Positions 1-12,196 of a stretch of 64,000 nucleotides of DNA are shown here, piece after piece. The stretch is from Capitella teleta (Eukaryota; Annelida; Polychaeta; Capitellidae). The notes under the pieces were generated by a model. It was not told the origin of the DNA. It saw nothing but the letters and a program-made list of their open reading frames with translations, and made no database searches. The stretch's first letter is position 1, and each line of letters starts with the position of its first letter. The stretch lies in assembly GCA_000328365.1 (NCBI GenBank), contig KB307921.1, positions 79,676-143,675 of the forward strand, read 5' to 3'. A program made the position numbers and the translations under genes.

Positions 1-64
1 CACCAAGTTTATTTATCCATATGAAATTAATTTATTTTAATTTACTGGACATGATCTTTTATCT

Positions 65-620
65 TCAGTCCTCATCTTCTGACATCACAGGGGCAGGGCG
101 GTGGAAGGAAGCATCCTCCTCCAAATCCTGAAAGACAAAACAAGTAGTCACTAAATGACCAGATCATTAACAGAGTTCAGAAGACTCACTTTTTCCTTTC
201 TTGGCTGAATGTGCTGAGGGCACCTGCATGTCCACCTTGAGCTCTCGGGGCAAAGATCCAGACCCTGTAAAACAATCACAAAATTAACAGAACCAGTTTA
301 GAGGCATGAAGACTTACTAATGGTTTGCACAGGAGGTATCAGCAGGTCAGCCTCAGCCTAGCTCCTCCTCCTCCTCCTCAACTGAAAAAAACAAAAAACA
401 AAAAAAAAACAAAAAAACAATTGAGTTGAAGCAAAAGCCAACTTTATAGGAGACCATACCGTCAGTGTCATAATCTTTAAAGTAGACAGGTGGAGTACAC
501 CGCCTCTTTCCATGTTCTTGTTCCGATTCGAACGATGAGAGTTGCTGTGCCTTATTGCAAGGCGACCGGCCCGCTTCAAGTCGCCTGCCGTACAAGAAAA
601 GAACGAACACATAATTAAAG
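65..620 (-). CDS. Candidate 3' exons of an unrecognised minus-strand gene
   Basis: Several short segments look like exons read leftwards. One at about 586-463 lies between a CAG acceptor and a GTATGG donor and encodes a basic stretch with CTPPVYFKDYDTD. One at 264-190 (75 nt) is bounded by TTTTACAG and GTGAGT. A last one at 127-65 follows TTTCAG and ends in an acidic tail, SEDED, then TGA. A possible further exon lies near 745-650. The phases do not close unambiguously, and a purine-rich segment at about 378-325 has stops in all frames unless it terminates one isoform. No family is recognised. The gene would continue out of sight only if more upstream exons exist to the right. Confidence 0.3.
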
Positions 621-745
621 CTTAGCGTTGAAACATGAAATCTAGGCTGTCGTACTTGTCCTGGTCCGTTGAAATTCCCTTATTGACAGGAGGGACCAGT
701 CATCTCCTGGGTCGGCCTGCGTTCTGATTCCCTTCTCGACTTCAC

Positions 746-2230
746 TGGCTCTTGGAAGAAAAAAAAATATATATATATATAAAAAATTATAATACATTTT
801 ATTTTTGTATCACGTAAAATTTAAAAAAAAAGTGTTCTAAAACGCAAACGTGTCAAATGGTGTATCCACAACGTGTAGTAAATGAAAATAAAATGGAATA
901 ATAAATAAAACATAGTAAATTCAATGCTTTAAGAACAGGCTTTGTTAAAGTTTCTCTCGCCGTTCGTTCTCCTTCTGAACATCGCTTATCTAAGCGACTA
1001 ATTAAATTAAAAGTAAGCCAGCCATGCAAACATAAAAGGAATCGACACAGCGACGATACCCGCATTTCATCCCTTTGTTTAATTAACTTCTTTAATGTTG
1101 AATAAGCAGAGGGGCGCTCTTTGATGTGTAATTGACTTGACTTGAAAGAAGTCGCCAACAATTGATGTTTCGTGTCTTATGTTTGTTTACACTACGACAT
1201 TTTAAAGGGCGGATTTTGAAATTAATAATGATACAGAGTAGATTTGTTCCTGAGAATCGTGGTCGGAGGCGGATTACATGACACAATTAACATTACAAAC
1301 GATTCGTCCCTGGGATGACGACTGAACTATCACAACTAAACTTATGTTTAGCGCATCCGATTAGGCCTTTTCATTGTGTAATCGATTGCGTAATGTCGAT
1401 CAAAGCAGCCGCAAAGTTCAAAGCGATCTTATCTGTGCGATTTTTGGTTGCCAAAAGATTAAACAGCGTTTTCGAGGCTTTGATAATTTATCCGAGTAAA
1501 GCTAGAGTAAAACAAGGCGTTATTGTAGTCGATGACAGAAAGCATTGGCCTCAGATGTTGAATAGACAGGAAACGTTAATGACCAATCAAAATAACACTG
1601 ATAAATAAAATATTACGTGCAATATGTAAGAAGAACGTAACTGGACAAATTGTGACGCCGCATGGCGAAATGAGTCGCTTGTCACAACAAATTGTCAACT
1701 TATCGGTTTCATGTAGGCAAAGTTAATTACAGCCATTAGTCGATGATTAGACTAGTATCAGTGGGAGTGACGAACAGTCAGTAAATTTAAAGCCGAGAAT
1801 AAAAGAGTAAATCCGAAAGGCGCTCCGTTGCCATGGTGACGCATCAGGAATCATATTTCATGTAATAGCATTTGCGATAAACGACACATTTCAGTGTGCG
1901 GCGTCACAATTATAAGCTTATAGGCGAAAAAATTCTCAAAAAAATATGAGATAGAGATTCATGTTATTAAATTTCTAAATGGCGAAATTCAAATTTCCTC
2001 TCACAATATTTGTAAAATATGAGGTCATTGTTTCTCACCTTGATAGTAAATGAAGAGAGCTGCTACTTTGATGAAAGATCGAGACGTCGATGGTTGACTT
2101 TACCAAGAGGCTGAGTTGTGGTAACTTTGGAAATGGCGATGTAATCGTGTAGACGTTCGTTAGCTTTGAAAGCGAGAGGGGAACTAATGAGTGGAGAAGC
2201 CGGGGATTATTTTTATATATCGTCATTACG
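746..2230. other. Intergenic stretch without a recognisable gene
   Basis: AT-rich non-coding sequence with a short TA run near 766-782. The longest open frame (1315-1608, +, 97 codons) has no recognised domain and no convincing splice context. The 1620-1900 part is relatively CpG-rich and carries an X-box-like palindrome, so it could be a promoter region for an unseen transcript, but no first exon was identified. Confidence 0.4.
1827..1840. promoter_or_regulatory. RFX X-box-like palindrome
   Basis: GTTGCCATGGTGAC is an imperfect inverted repeat close to the RFX-factor X-box consensus (GTTGCC, spacer, GGYAAC). It lies in a CpG-containing stretch. Function is inferred from the motif only. Confidence 0.25.
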
Positions 2231-2439
2231 ACCGTTAATAGCCTGCTCGACAGATCTCTGCTTCAGCTTGACTCCGCCCTAAGTATGCCAAGTGCGCTCG
2301 AGCGTGCAAGCGAGCTTGAAGCAGGGAGGCGGAGCATAGCTCCAAGCCCTTTAATCTTCTGCTCGTGTTTGTTAAAGTACTGAAATATTTCGCCTTTCAC
2401 GTCACCTCCACGTATTTACACTTAACGCTTAAAGCGCGA

Positions 2440-2608
2440 TAGCTCCTGCCTGCTGGTCAATGCGGGCCACGTCAGGCTCACGTCGCCTGCAGGTGACCAT
2501 GAGAGCGCGCAGATCAAGTACTCGCGCCACGTTAGCCTAATGTTACCTGCAGGTGACCAAAATTTACACCTACTGGTAACGTTAGGGGAATGTTCCGTGT
2601 TTGCTGGG
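2440..2608. mobile_element. Terminal fragment of a DNA-transposon-like element
   Basis: The segment ends in TGTTTGCTGGG (2598-2608). This is nearly the same terminus as the right end of the 3.1-kb inserted element at 12164-15266. Inside are two degenerate copies of a roughly 70-bp unit, each containing CCTGCAGGTGACCA. No partner inverted terminus was found to the left, so this looks like one end of a deleted element. The family is not assigned. Confidence 0.35.
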
Positions 2609-2729
2609 TAGAACCTTTTCTACAATACACGCCACAGTATATCATACAATATAATGCATTATCTTCAAGTGAATGTAATACACAATCTTCTACGATCTAA
2701 TGTCTTGACTGGGTTATACCAGCGACAGA

Positions 2730-3063
2730 ATTCTCTGTGAATTAGTGGGGTTCCTGAGGAGAACAATGAGGACACCTTCCAACGCTCCCTTAGTGTGATT
2801 AATGATACCATGAAGGTTGAGCCTCCCATTCAAGAACATGATATTGACCGTTTACATCGCGTCGGAACATCTTTGTGAATGGAGACCTTACCTGTGAGCG
2901 CTCTAAGCTCCTGTACCAATCCCGAATGACAATAAGCCACAAAATAAAATCAAAGACTGCTGGATGTACCCATGATGTGCAAATAGTGATTAAGGACGTT
3001 AATGGTAAAATCTACTCTGGAAGAACCCTACGCAACTGCCAAAACCTCCCGAATTCCTTTCCA
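2730..3063 (+). pseudogene. LINE ORF1-type fragment (CR1/L2-like)
   Basis: Two pieces of plus-strand coding sequence resemble the ORF1 protein of CR1/L2-type non-LTR retrotransposons. The first (about 2733-2878) contains ISGVPEENNED and IDRLHRVGT. The second (about 2872-3063) contains VNGDLTCERSKLL and the end motif VKDVNGKIY. In the family, the IDRxHRxG motif is followed by a segment (typically KFxxYxxR) before the NEDLT-type motif. That segment is missing here and the frame changes between the pieces, so this is a decayed, internally deleted copy. The ORF2 reverse transcriptase is not seen beside it. Confidence 0.5.
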
Positions 3064-4227
3064 TGACTCTTTTTCACAATTTTCAAATTCGATTTTTGTT
3101 TGTATTATTAATTTTTTTTTTTTTCCAGGTTGAAATTATTCTGTCCTTGTATATTATTCATTCTGGTAATTATTACATATATTCTAAATAGTATTTTTCT
3201 AAAAATTAATGTACTTTTTTCTTTATATTTTGTAAAAAATTATAATTGTCCCGACAATCCTTCAAATAATTTTTGGAGTCTCATCAAGTGTAATTCTTTC
3301 CGGAAATTGCCAAACTCAGCCCAAAGCCACTTCACTCAGTCTCCCTTTGTCTCTTGTCCAAAACAAACCCGGATTGTATTCAACATTCAATAATGACAGA
3401 GGATTTCACTATTGTTCCAAGATTGAGCTGACCCAAAACAAATCACAGCTGTAGGCCTACTGAAACGGGCATTATGCAAAGGAAGGGTCAGGGATGCTAG
3501 AGGGGGAGATGATGGATGATCAAGTGCAAATAGTCGCACCTCAATTCTTAATGATTATCATAAATGTAAACAATATATTTTATAAGATTCTCATGGCGGC
3601 GTATATGAACAATCTTACAATGGTGGCGCATTAGCTGACATTCTACAGCGAGACCCACGGGTCCCATGGAGTGATGGACCTCACACAATTTATCTGTGCT
3701 AGCAACGCATGTACACAGAAGCTAGCAGTTTTGCCACGGCTGGCTAACAGCTTGATCAGACCTCAGTCCATGACATGATGACGGCTAGCTGCATTCTGTA
3801 GCCATAATTTGTGGGGATGATGATCCTTATTGCAACAAGAGTCTTGGAACGAGATTAGATGGCGGCTCACGGCGGCGGCTTCGTGGTCTACACACTTACA
3901 GTAGGGACATCTTTACCCTGTTTACGATCTTACAAGTAAACGGCGATGTAGCACAGATTCTCGGGCGAGGTCTGTATACCTCAGTCATTGGGCTCGCTCA
4001 GTCGCTGTAGTATGTCAGCTAACGGCGATGATACACAACACATTCAATCCGGATTGGAGAGAAGCGGACAATCATATGACTCGCATCAAGCAACATCAGC
4101 CTCTTCTCACCTTATTCTTATCTCTCTTTCCAGAATTCCTCTCTTGTCACTGTGTTGGTTTTAGTTTCGCTTTGACACCTGTCACCACTTCCGACCTGGA
4201 AGTCGAACAAATCATCCGCATGCAACG
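3064..4227. other. Non-coding stretch, no gene recognised
   Basis: AT-rich to about 3430, including a T-run and short open frames without domain similarity. From 3590 to 4030 it becomes richer in CGGCGG-type triplets. No splice-linked coding chain, RNA gene or terminal repeat was found. Confidence 0.4.
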
Positions 4228-4500
4228 GTCCGACGAAACAGCGAAATAGAGCAAAAAGAGCTTCGATTATCGCCCATTGCATGGTGTGATCGTGTATATC
4301 TGTAGAGACGTTTTTAGTACTTCAAATGCATCGAACTAATAATCTGAATTATTGAATATATCATTTTATACCATAAAATGACTAATCAAGTAATTTTCGA
4401 AAGCAAATGTATTTTTTACGAGATACTTACGTCAGCCATTATAGTATACCAAACGCGGATCTGCAAATCCTTTCATCATACGTTATGACTCTTGAAATTG
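4228..4500 (-). repeat. Dispersed repeat, inverted partner of 19650-19935
   Basis: The reverse complement of this segment matches 19650-19935 along its length, roughly 80-85 percent by eye. It includes the shared block ATATACACGATC and the block TTTCGCTGTTTCGTCGGA. Read on the minus strand it has a strong GTAAGT donor-like site (about 4432) and a CTACAG acceptor-like site (about 4306). An ATG follows, with a hydrophobic start (MQWAIIEALFALF) that resembles a signal peptide. It may be a duplicated gene fragment or a transposable-element piece. Sequence between the two splice-like sites is as conserved as the rest, which favours a DNA-level repeat. Confidence 0.5.
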
Positions 4501-4671
4501 ATGGAAATGCGCTATGATGTTTCGGTTATTTATCCCGGGGTTTCGTTCACCGTCATCTGACAGTTTGATCTCAATCCTCAGTCGATTAAAATTTTAATAG
4601 TAACTTCTATACGTGTATCATTAAACATTCCTTTACCGAATCTCCTCCCATTAACCTTACTAGGGTAAGTT

Positions 4672-4788
4672 TGTGGTATCGCCGTATAAGTAAAATTCGT
4701 CAAGTACGTTGGGCCAAAGCAACTGCTTTCGGGAAGTATATTAAATCATAGGGCAATCATAATCATAACACATAATCATGATACAACA
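4672..4788 (-). repeat. 3' LTR of the short-LTR gypsy element
   Basis: A 117-bp LTR beginning TGTGGTATCGCC and ending GATACAACA. It matches the right-hand LTR (9191-9257 plus 10219-10268) with several substitutions. LTRs this short are typical of mag-like and some other Ty3/gypsy lineages. Confidence 0.8.
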
Positions 4789-7700
4789 TCTCCCTCCTCA
4801 GCTCAACACTTGGAGCTAACAGTTGTGAATTAGTCTTTGTACCGGTTTGACGATCCTTCCGGAGCTGGTAGTATTGGGCACAGTGCTAGCTTCAGTTTGC
4901 TGCGGTGGGGTGGGTACAAGGGCAGATCTGTTATGGCGTATAATAGTTCCTCCGTCTTCCTCGACGAACACAGAACGCGCGTTGTGGCTGTGTTGAGTAA
5001 CTAGACCGTATTTGTTCCTGTCCACTACGAACACTTCAGTGCCAATTTCGATTCTGGGCTGCTCCTTCACCCTATGTCGTTGGTTGAATGAAGTGCTCTG
5101 CTTCTGTTTGGCCGCTGTCTCTTTCTTCCGCACAGCGTTCTGGTCTACTGCACACGGCTGCAGTGTCTTCAGAAGCACTGGGATGACAGTGTTCAGTCAT
5201 CTGCCCATGAGGAGCTCCGCTGGTGACTTTCCATTGAGTAGTGGGGCTGAGCGTAGGGACATCAGGGCAAGATATGAGTCTCCATTCTTTTTCAGGCAAT
5301 CTTTGATTGTCTTAACTGCTTGTTCAGCTTCACCATTTGCAGATGGAAAGTGGAGTGATAAAGTTGAGTGTGTGAAATTGTATCCTTTGACGAATTCCTT
5401 GAACTCATGAGACGCATACTGTGGACCATTGTCGGACATGAGCAGTTCCGGAATGCCGTGAACAGCAAAAATAGACTTCAACGCGTCAATTGTTGCTTTT
5501 GTGGTCTGAGTATGCAAGGGTCGTATTTCAATCTAGCGACTGAAGTAATCAACCACTAGGATGTAGGTCTTGCTGTCGTACTGAAACAGATCTGACGCAA
5601 CACGTTGCCGCGGCCTGGCAGGGAACTGTGAAGGTAAGAGTGGATCTTTCAGAGTGGGTAGCACTTTAACGCAGATGTGACAGTTTTTTACTGTGTCTAC
5701 GATAATCTTGCTCAGTGATAGCCACCATACTGACTGGCGGGCAAGAGCTCTGCATTTGGTGATCCCAATATGTCTAGTCGGAGAGGACGAGAAATGACTA
5801 GGCGGTCATCAAACAACAGTAGTCCCTCGATGACAGTGAAATGCTCACACTGACTCCAGTACTGTTGGAGAACCAAAGACTGGAACAAAAAACTTGGCCA
5901 TCCTTCTCGACAGTACTTTATATATCATTTTATTCACAAGCTCATGTTTGTACATTTTGACGTTTCTTCGTCTGCCTTTTGAGCTTATCTGATGCTCTTG
6001 ATTCGCTGATCAGAAGCAGGTAAGTGTTCTACAGTGGATGATGCAAAATCTTCAACTTCATCAATGAAGACTTCATCAGCATTTGCGGGCTTGTCCACTG
6101 GGGGCGCTTGATAGTGCATCAGCGGTGCAGTTAGTTTTTACACTGATGTGCTTGACTGAGGGGTTGAATCTCATCATTCGGAGATGGAGTCTCAAAATGC
6201 GTGGCGGCATCTTTGAGAGGTTTGTGGAAGAAAGCAGAGGAACCAACGGTCGGTGGTCTGTCTCCAGAGTGGAGTTGAGCCCTAAGACATACTCTGCAAA
6301 GCGTTCACACGCCCAGCATGCTGCAAGTGCTTCTTTTTCTATTACAGCATACCATGATTTCGCAGATGAGAGACTACGTGAAGCGAAGCAGATTGACTTT
6401 CTCTCGTTGTTCTCTTGGAGTTGATACATGACAGCGCCAATCCCATATGCAGATGCATCGGCTGCGATTACGGTTAGTCGTTTGAGGTCATAGCGTGCCA
6501 GACTCTGTGGAGAAGAAAAAATGCTTTTAATGTTATCAAAAACAGTCTGCTGGGGATGATCCCAGCACCAAGCTGTATCCTTGTTCAGCAACTGACGAAA
6601 AAGTTGTGTCTTGTGAGCCAGCTGGGGAATGAACTTCTGAAGTTGGTTCACAATGCCGAGGAAGCGCTGAATGTCATTCACAAACTGTGGCGTTGGAAAT
6701 TGCACAACAGCATTGGTCTTGTCAGGATCAGCTCTAAGGCCTTGGGTGTCAATGATGTGACCCATAAATTTCATTTAAGTCTTGCTGAATTCACATTTGT
6801 TGTTCAGCGTAATGTTAGCGTCTTTCAATCGCCCAAAGACTTCTCTCACTTGTTTATCATGGCCTTCCTGCTTGGATGCATGGATCAGGATATCGTCCAT
6901 GTGACAGATGACACCTGGGATGCCTTCTAGAATGGTCAACATTGTGCGCTGGAAGATTTCAGGGGCAGAAGAAATGCCAAAGAGCAACCGATTGAAGAAA
7001 AATCTTCTGAGCGGTGTGATAAATGTCATGAGTAGCTTAGAGGATGAGTCTAGTGAAATTTGCCAGAATCCATTGTTGGCGTCTAGTTTGGTGAAGAATT
7101 GATTTCCTGCTAGCTGAGATAAGCTGTCATCCACAGCTGAAATATGGTGGATCTCTCTTTTAACAGCTCTGTTGAGCCAGATCAACACATATCTGGACTC
7201 GCTTGTTGGCTTATGGCACACACATCATCATTGAGCACCAAGATGTCAGTGTGCTAACTGAAGAAATGACTCCTGTCTTCGTCATGGAGGCGAGTTCTTG
7301 TTTCACCATGGATCTCAGAGGATGGGGAATTTTTCGTGGAGTAAATAGACAGAAAGGTGCATGCAGCTCTGTGAGTGCTATTGTGTAAGTAAACTTCTCG
7401 TCCAAACAACTAAGACCCTTGAAGAGTGAAGAGAATTCTTCACGAAAATTCACCAAACTCCCTTCATGAAGATCTGGCGCAACTGAGAGTAGTCCCAAGG
7501 ATACACATGCTCTGCGACTCAGAAGCGGTTTGCTCAGGTGTCTGATGACGTAAATCCACTCCTCTTTTGAACGCTCCTCATACAAGAGAGTTGCCTAAAA
7601 TGTCCTTAGGCAATCAATCAGAATGTTGCCGGCTCCATGAAGCTTTTTTGTAGCTTGTTGAAGATGCGTTTCTTGTGATACATGTTTTGTTCCCATCACG

Positions 7701-9190
7701 CTTACTGCAGCACCTGAGTCCAGTTTGAATAGTGTTGGAGTGCCATTAACACTGACTGTTGCATTCCATTCTTCATCAATTAATTCAATGAGGATGTCTC
7801 CTAAGAAATGTGAGTCGTTTTCAATTTCATTTACTCAATGTTTAGTGAAAAAAGTTGGTTTGCTGCGGCAGGCTTTCCTCCAGTAACCTTTTTTACCACA
7901 TGAGTCACATCTAGCATCTTTAGCAGGACACAATGACCTATCATGACCTTGACCTTCTCTTCCACACCATGGGCAAGTCTTCTGAGGTCCAAATTGTGAG
8001 TGTGATCCTTGAGTAATGTTTCATTGACCTTGTCCATAACCTTTGGTTTTTGGTCCGTATGTTTTGTTGGACTTGGTGTCAGTACGCAACTGTTCAACAT
8101 TCTCCTGTGGTCGCATCGCTGTTGCATCTGCATCTACCTTTTCCATTGTTTTGCAGACATTAATCGTTTTTCTTGGTTCCTTATTCTGCTCCTTCAGCAG
8201 AGCCTTCTGAGTGTCTTTGTTTCTGATGCCGGTTACAATACAGTCTCTGAGTACAAAGTCGCACATGTAGTGCAAAAATTGCAGGATTTAATTATTTCGT
8301 GCAAATCAGACAGGAATTTGTCAAAAGACTCACCTCACTGCTGAACTCGTTGGTTGAAAACATAACGCTTGTATGTTATGTTGATTGCACCAACTGCAAA
8401 TTCCTCGAATTTTGCAAGAATTTTGATGATTGTTTGTTGATTTTCTTCTGTAGTAAACGTGAACCCATTGTAGATTCTCAAAGCATTGTTTCCAATGATA
8501 TGCAAGAATAAAGCAACTTGATACTCCCTTTGCTGTTTTGTGACACCTGTGAGAATGCTGAAGTTATTCTAATTCTGCTTGAAAATTCTCCTGTGGCGGG
8601 AAGCAAGTCCGCGACCCGTGGCGCCACCACCGGCCGCGACAAGAGGGCTACCACTGGACGGAGACAAAGAAACAGCAGATGACGAATGAAGACCGCAGTG
8701 GAAGCATCGAGCAACCCTTGCGACTCGTCTCATATTCTGCAAGTCTGACAACTCCTCCCATTGGTGATTAACCACCCATTGTCAATTTCACTACAAATTG
8801 TCCATTAATTGGTCATTCAAGGCCAATGTCTCAGGTGGACGGATGCCTGGAATATGAGGCAATGATGCGGCTGCGACAGGTTGTACCTCCTGTGGAATGT
8901 CCTGTGGACCCACTGGCATGTTGACAACACGTGGCAGTGTTTATGTTAAACACGTGGGTTTGTTGTTGTTTACAATCGACGGAAGTGTTAGTTCCTTAGA
9001 TGAACACAAGATGGCAACCTTGTTGCTTGAGTTGCACTGTTTTCTGACGACGAAATTCAGTTTAAATCACAATAGTAGACTCGTGATGGCCCGATAAACC
9101 TGTCTCTGGTTGGTTCTTGAACATCTATCCGCGTTTTTGAGAGATAACACACGAAATTGAAGACGTAGAGTTCGATTTTCTCTGACACCA

Positions 9191-10268
9191 TGTGGTATCG
9201 CCGTATAAAAAAGACTCGTCAAGTACGTTGGGCCAAAGCAACTGCTTTTGGAAATTACAGTAAAAGCTCATTACAACGACACTCATTACACTGACAAATT
9301 TACTTATCGACAGCTTTTTGGTCAAAACCAATCTGCCACAATGTTAAAAGCCCGATACACTGACAAAATTCACTGTTCTGACACTGACAGGCAAAACGCC
9401 AGACAAATGTGCTTTTAACATTGAAATCTAGCTCATTACAACGACAGGCCGTCGCCTTGAGGTCGCTCATGTTCAATGACACGCGACTGTCTCCGATGGT
9501 CACTGACCCACGAAGCACATGAATTAAAGTTCTGATGTTGTCGGCATGTTATTGTTGCAATGTTTGCTTAAGCCTTTGTAAAAATATCAAAGATTTAATT
9601 CAATGGTTTGTTGGTAAACAGCTCAGATGAAAGGATTAAAGCTGTGAACGCCGACGCTGAACACAGAGAGTGAAATGCACATCTCCCGCTCAAGTAAAGC
9701 AACGGATAGGTAGCGGTCGCCTTTGTCGGCTTTCAAAGCGTTATTGTTTGTTTTGATTACAAAAGATAAAAGTTCTTTGATCGTTGCCGATGATCGGAAA
9801 AATACTCTATAAATATTCAATGAACTCCAGCAACAGAGCATAATTAGAAATTGTGAAGAGAACAGAGACTTTGAAAAACATCTAACTCCTATGTTGTCAT
9901 TAGTAAAAGATATTGAATGCAAACACACTAATGTTAAGAAGCAGAAAAAATTGTTTGATTTTTTCAAGAAATAAATATGTACAAGGCCTAAACTATCTTT
10001 CAAATCCATAAAATTTGTCTTCCTTGTTACAACACAGTATGCATGCTAGGTAACACTACATACAGTAAACCAATAGGCATTATGGAGTGACAATCATAAC
10101 GTCACCATCATGACAGTCGGTCGGTGTGTTATGGGCCAAATTCATTACACTGACAAATTTGTTACAACGACCGATTTGCCTTAAACCAAACATGTCGTTG
10201 TAACGAGCTTTTACTGTATATTAAATCATAAGGCAATCATAATCATAACGCATAATCATGATACAACA
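9191..10268 (-). repeat. 5' LTR of the gypsy element, split by a pogo-like insertion
   Basis: The two ends of this LTR match the intact left copy (4672-4788). Between them lies the pogo-like element 9258-10216 with its TA duplication. The insertion is therefore younger than the retrotransposon. Confidence 0.8.
9258..10216 (+). mobile_element. Non-autonomous pogo/Tigger-like DNA transposon, copy 1
   Basis: A 959-bp element with terminal inverted repeats CAGTAAAAGCTCATTACAAC and its complement, flanked by TA target duplications (9256-9257 and 10217-10218). These are hallmarks of the pogo branch of Tc1/mariner. It sits in the gypsy 5' LTR. A plus-strand remnant near 9866-9973 ends in the reading KKQKKLFDFFKK then stop, like the C-terminal tail of Tigger-type transposases. 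The DDE catalytic core is absent, so it is an internally deleted derivative. The copy at 20524-21227 is a close relative that lacks about 250 bp. Confidence 0.75.
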
Positions 10269-10471
10269 AGTTGGTATCTCATACTAGCTTTATCTTTATA
10301 GCGCCACTCTCCTGCATACTTTGAAGCATTGGTTATGCATATATAAGATACATCTATGCAACCATAATGCATACCCAGAACTTAATAATACGTTGTACAT
10401 AATATACAATGTATAGGCCTATACATGTTGTAACAAAGATGTTACTTTTATGGTAATGTGACGTAATTCTA

Positions 10472-11411
10472 CAGTCAAAGCTCATTATTATGAACTCTGA
10501 TATATGGAACTTCCGGTTATATAGAACTAATTTTGGGATCCCTGCTAGATCCCTATTATTTAACAATGCAGGTTCAACAAATAATTCGAACTTCGCATTA
10601 TTCAAACTTTCATTTAATATGAACCAAATATCCAGTCCCCTGAGCAAAAATGACTCCTGCTATTATAACCCACAAAATTGACTTTCACATGTGGTAGTCA
10701 ATAAAATTATTACTCATTAAAGCATTGTTCATACACCTCTCAAGCAAATGTTGTTGACTGCTTGAGTGTCACTTCTCTCAATCGACTCGATTATGTAAGC
10801 TAACTGTGATATTTCACACCTCGGTCTTAAATGGATATCAAAGCCGAGTGTGTCGCCGCTCTGTTGTCGAGCAGGCCGCCGATTTCAAAGTGGTGATCGG
10901 TTCCATTATCTTTTGTTTGTGGAGAGACAAAAGAAACGATCACATTCTCCAAACGCTAATTGAAATTAGTCCAAACTTACTCAGAAGACATAGCATATAC
11001 CACAGACAAAATTGAAATGGATAACCATTTGATATTGGTTTGATTCTGATGATATTAATGAAGACCTGGAGGAGGAGAGCATTTTTGTTTGGGCTGAACT
11101 GCTGCGTTGTGCCCGTGCCAACGGATCTGATGTGTGTACAGCTGAGGAGTACTCTAACTTGGATGATTGTGTCGAAACCTGCCAGGTCGCATCCAACAAT
11201 TGACATAATTGATGCCATTAAAGAATCTAAGTCACCACAAACAATTTATTACATTATTATGTATCATTATGTGTATCATTACGTATATTTGTGAATCATA
11301 ACAGGTTTTTTTTCTCAACAGGAGAATTGGATATTCTCCTCATATATAGAACTCTTGATATTACACTAATTTTTATAGCCCCTGAAGGTTTGTAATAATG
11401 AGCTTTGACTG
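10472..11411 (+). mobile_element. Non-autonomous pogo/Tigger-like DNA transposon, second TIR type
   Basis: A 940-bp element with inverted ends CAGTCAAAGCTCATTATTA and its complement, flanked by TA (10470-10471 and 11412-11413). The ends are related to those of the 9258 and 20524 copies but not the same. A plus-strand remnant at about 11031-11210 contains AEEYSNLDDCVETC, resembling the acidic tail region after the DDE domain of Tigger transposases. No catalytic core is present. Only about 200 bp separate it from the neighbouring gypsy element. Confidence 0.7.
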
Positions 11412-12196
11412 TACTTGGGATTTAGCAGTTGAGAGGTTGCAACGCAAGAGATGTTATTCAACGTGGCTACTTCCAGATCTGCTGTGACGCATGGGAGGAA
11501 GCTTGGTTTCATACCAAAATTTCAAATTGAGGCGATAAATCACCGGCACTAATGGCTGATCGTCCATTAGCCCTTGACAGCTGACGCCAGACACGATACA
11601 GGCGACCAGCCACTGACACCTTCCCTCTTAAAAGGAAACAGGGTTGAAGACCCTGTTTCTGAGATGTTTCTGGCTCTGCTTGCCGTCGGGTCACTTGCAG
11701 AAAAACGCACCTGGTTTTTATTCCAAGATAGAAATGACAAAAAAACCGAAAGGACAATTAATTTTGAATTTGAAAGTCTTGGTCTTGGGGACATCTACTT
11801 CTAATCTACAGTTGCCTCGACGAGGTACATCTTCTTCAGCGAAGGTAGCATGCCACATGTCTTCTTTATCCCACGACAGCTCAGCATTGTCGACTGAGTA
11901 GGTCTGCCAGACAGTTGTCCACACCATGCACGTGCTCAACCGTGAGATCGAATTTGGTGAGTGTGAGGGCCCAGCGCAACACTTGTTGATTTGCCATGGT
12001 GCATCGCCTCAGCCAAACGAGCGGTCGGTGGTCAGTGTGAATGGTGATCGGCCTGAATTCCATGTAGACGCAAAACATGTCCAGGGCAGCAATGATGGCC
12101 AAGAGTTCCCTCTCCATCGAGCTGTATTGCTGCTCCCTGGGTAACAATTTTTGCGAGAAGAACCCAGCAAACATGCCGAAACTGGCCAGTTTCGGC

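Larger units (their letters stand above)
4672..10268 (-). mobile_element. Ty3/gypsy LTR retrotransposon with very short LTRs (fossil)
   Basis: A minus-strand element of about 4.6 kb plus a later 0.96-kb insertion. LTRs start TG and end CA. A 4-bp AGTT duplication flanks both outer ends (4668-4671 and 10269-10272). A TGGTGTCAGA primer-binding-type sequence abuts the 5' LTR (9181-9190), and a purine tract GAGGAGGGAGA abuts the 3' LTR (4789-4799 on the minus strand). Parts in order of reading: gag with zinc-knuckle-like remains (about 8.75-7.83 kb), retropepsin with LDSGA (about 7.8-7.64), reverse transcriptase (about 7.45-6.8), RNase H (about 6.6-6.1) and integrase core and tail (about 5.9-4.8). 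This is the usual gypsy order. The coding part is broken, with roughly half a dozen or more breaks. Clear boundaries and similar LTRs suggest moderate age. Confidence 0.85.

Noticed and set aside
5012-5410. Plus-strand open frames over the first gypsy element (also 6083-6424 and 6556-6930)
   Set aside because: They are antisense shadows of the pol region and show no independent domain.
9300-10009. Minus-strand open frames in the pogo-like element as a gene
   Set aside because: The recognisable transposase tail is on the plus strand; the minus frames are shared with copy 2 only because the element is.
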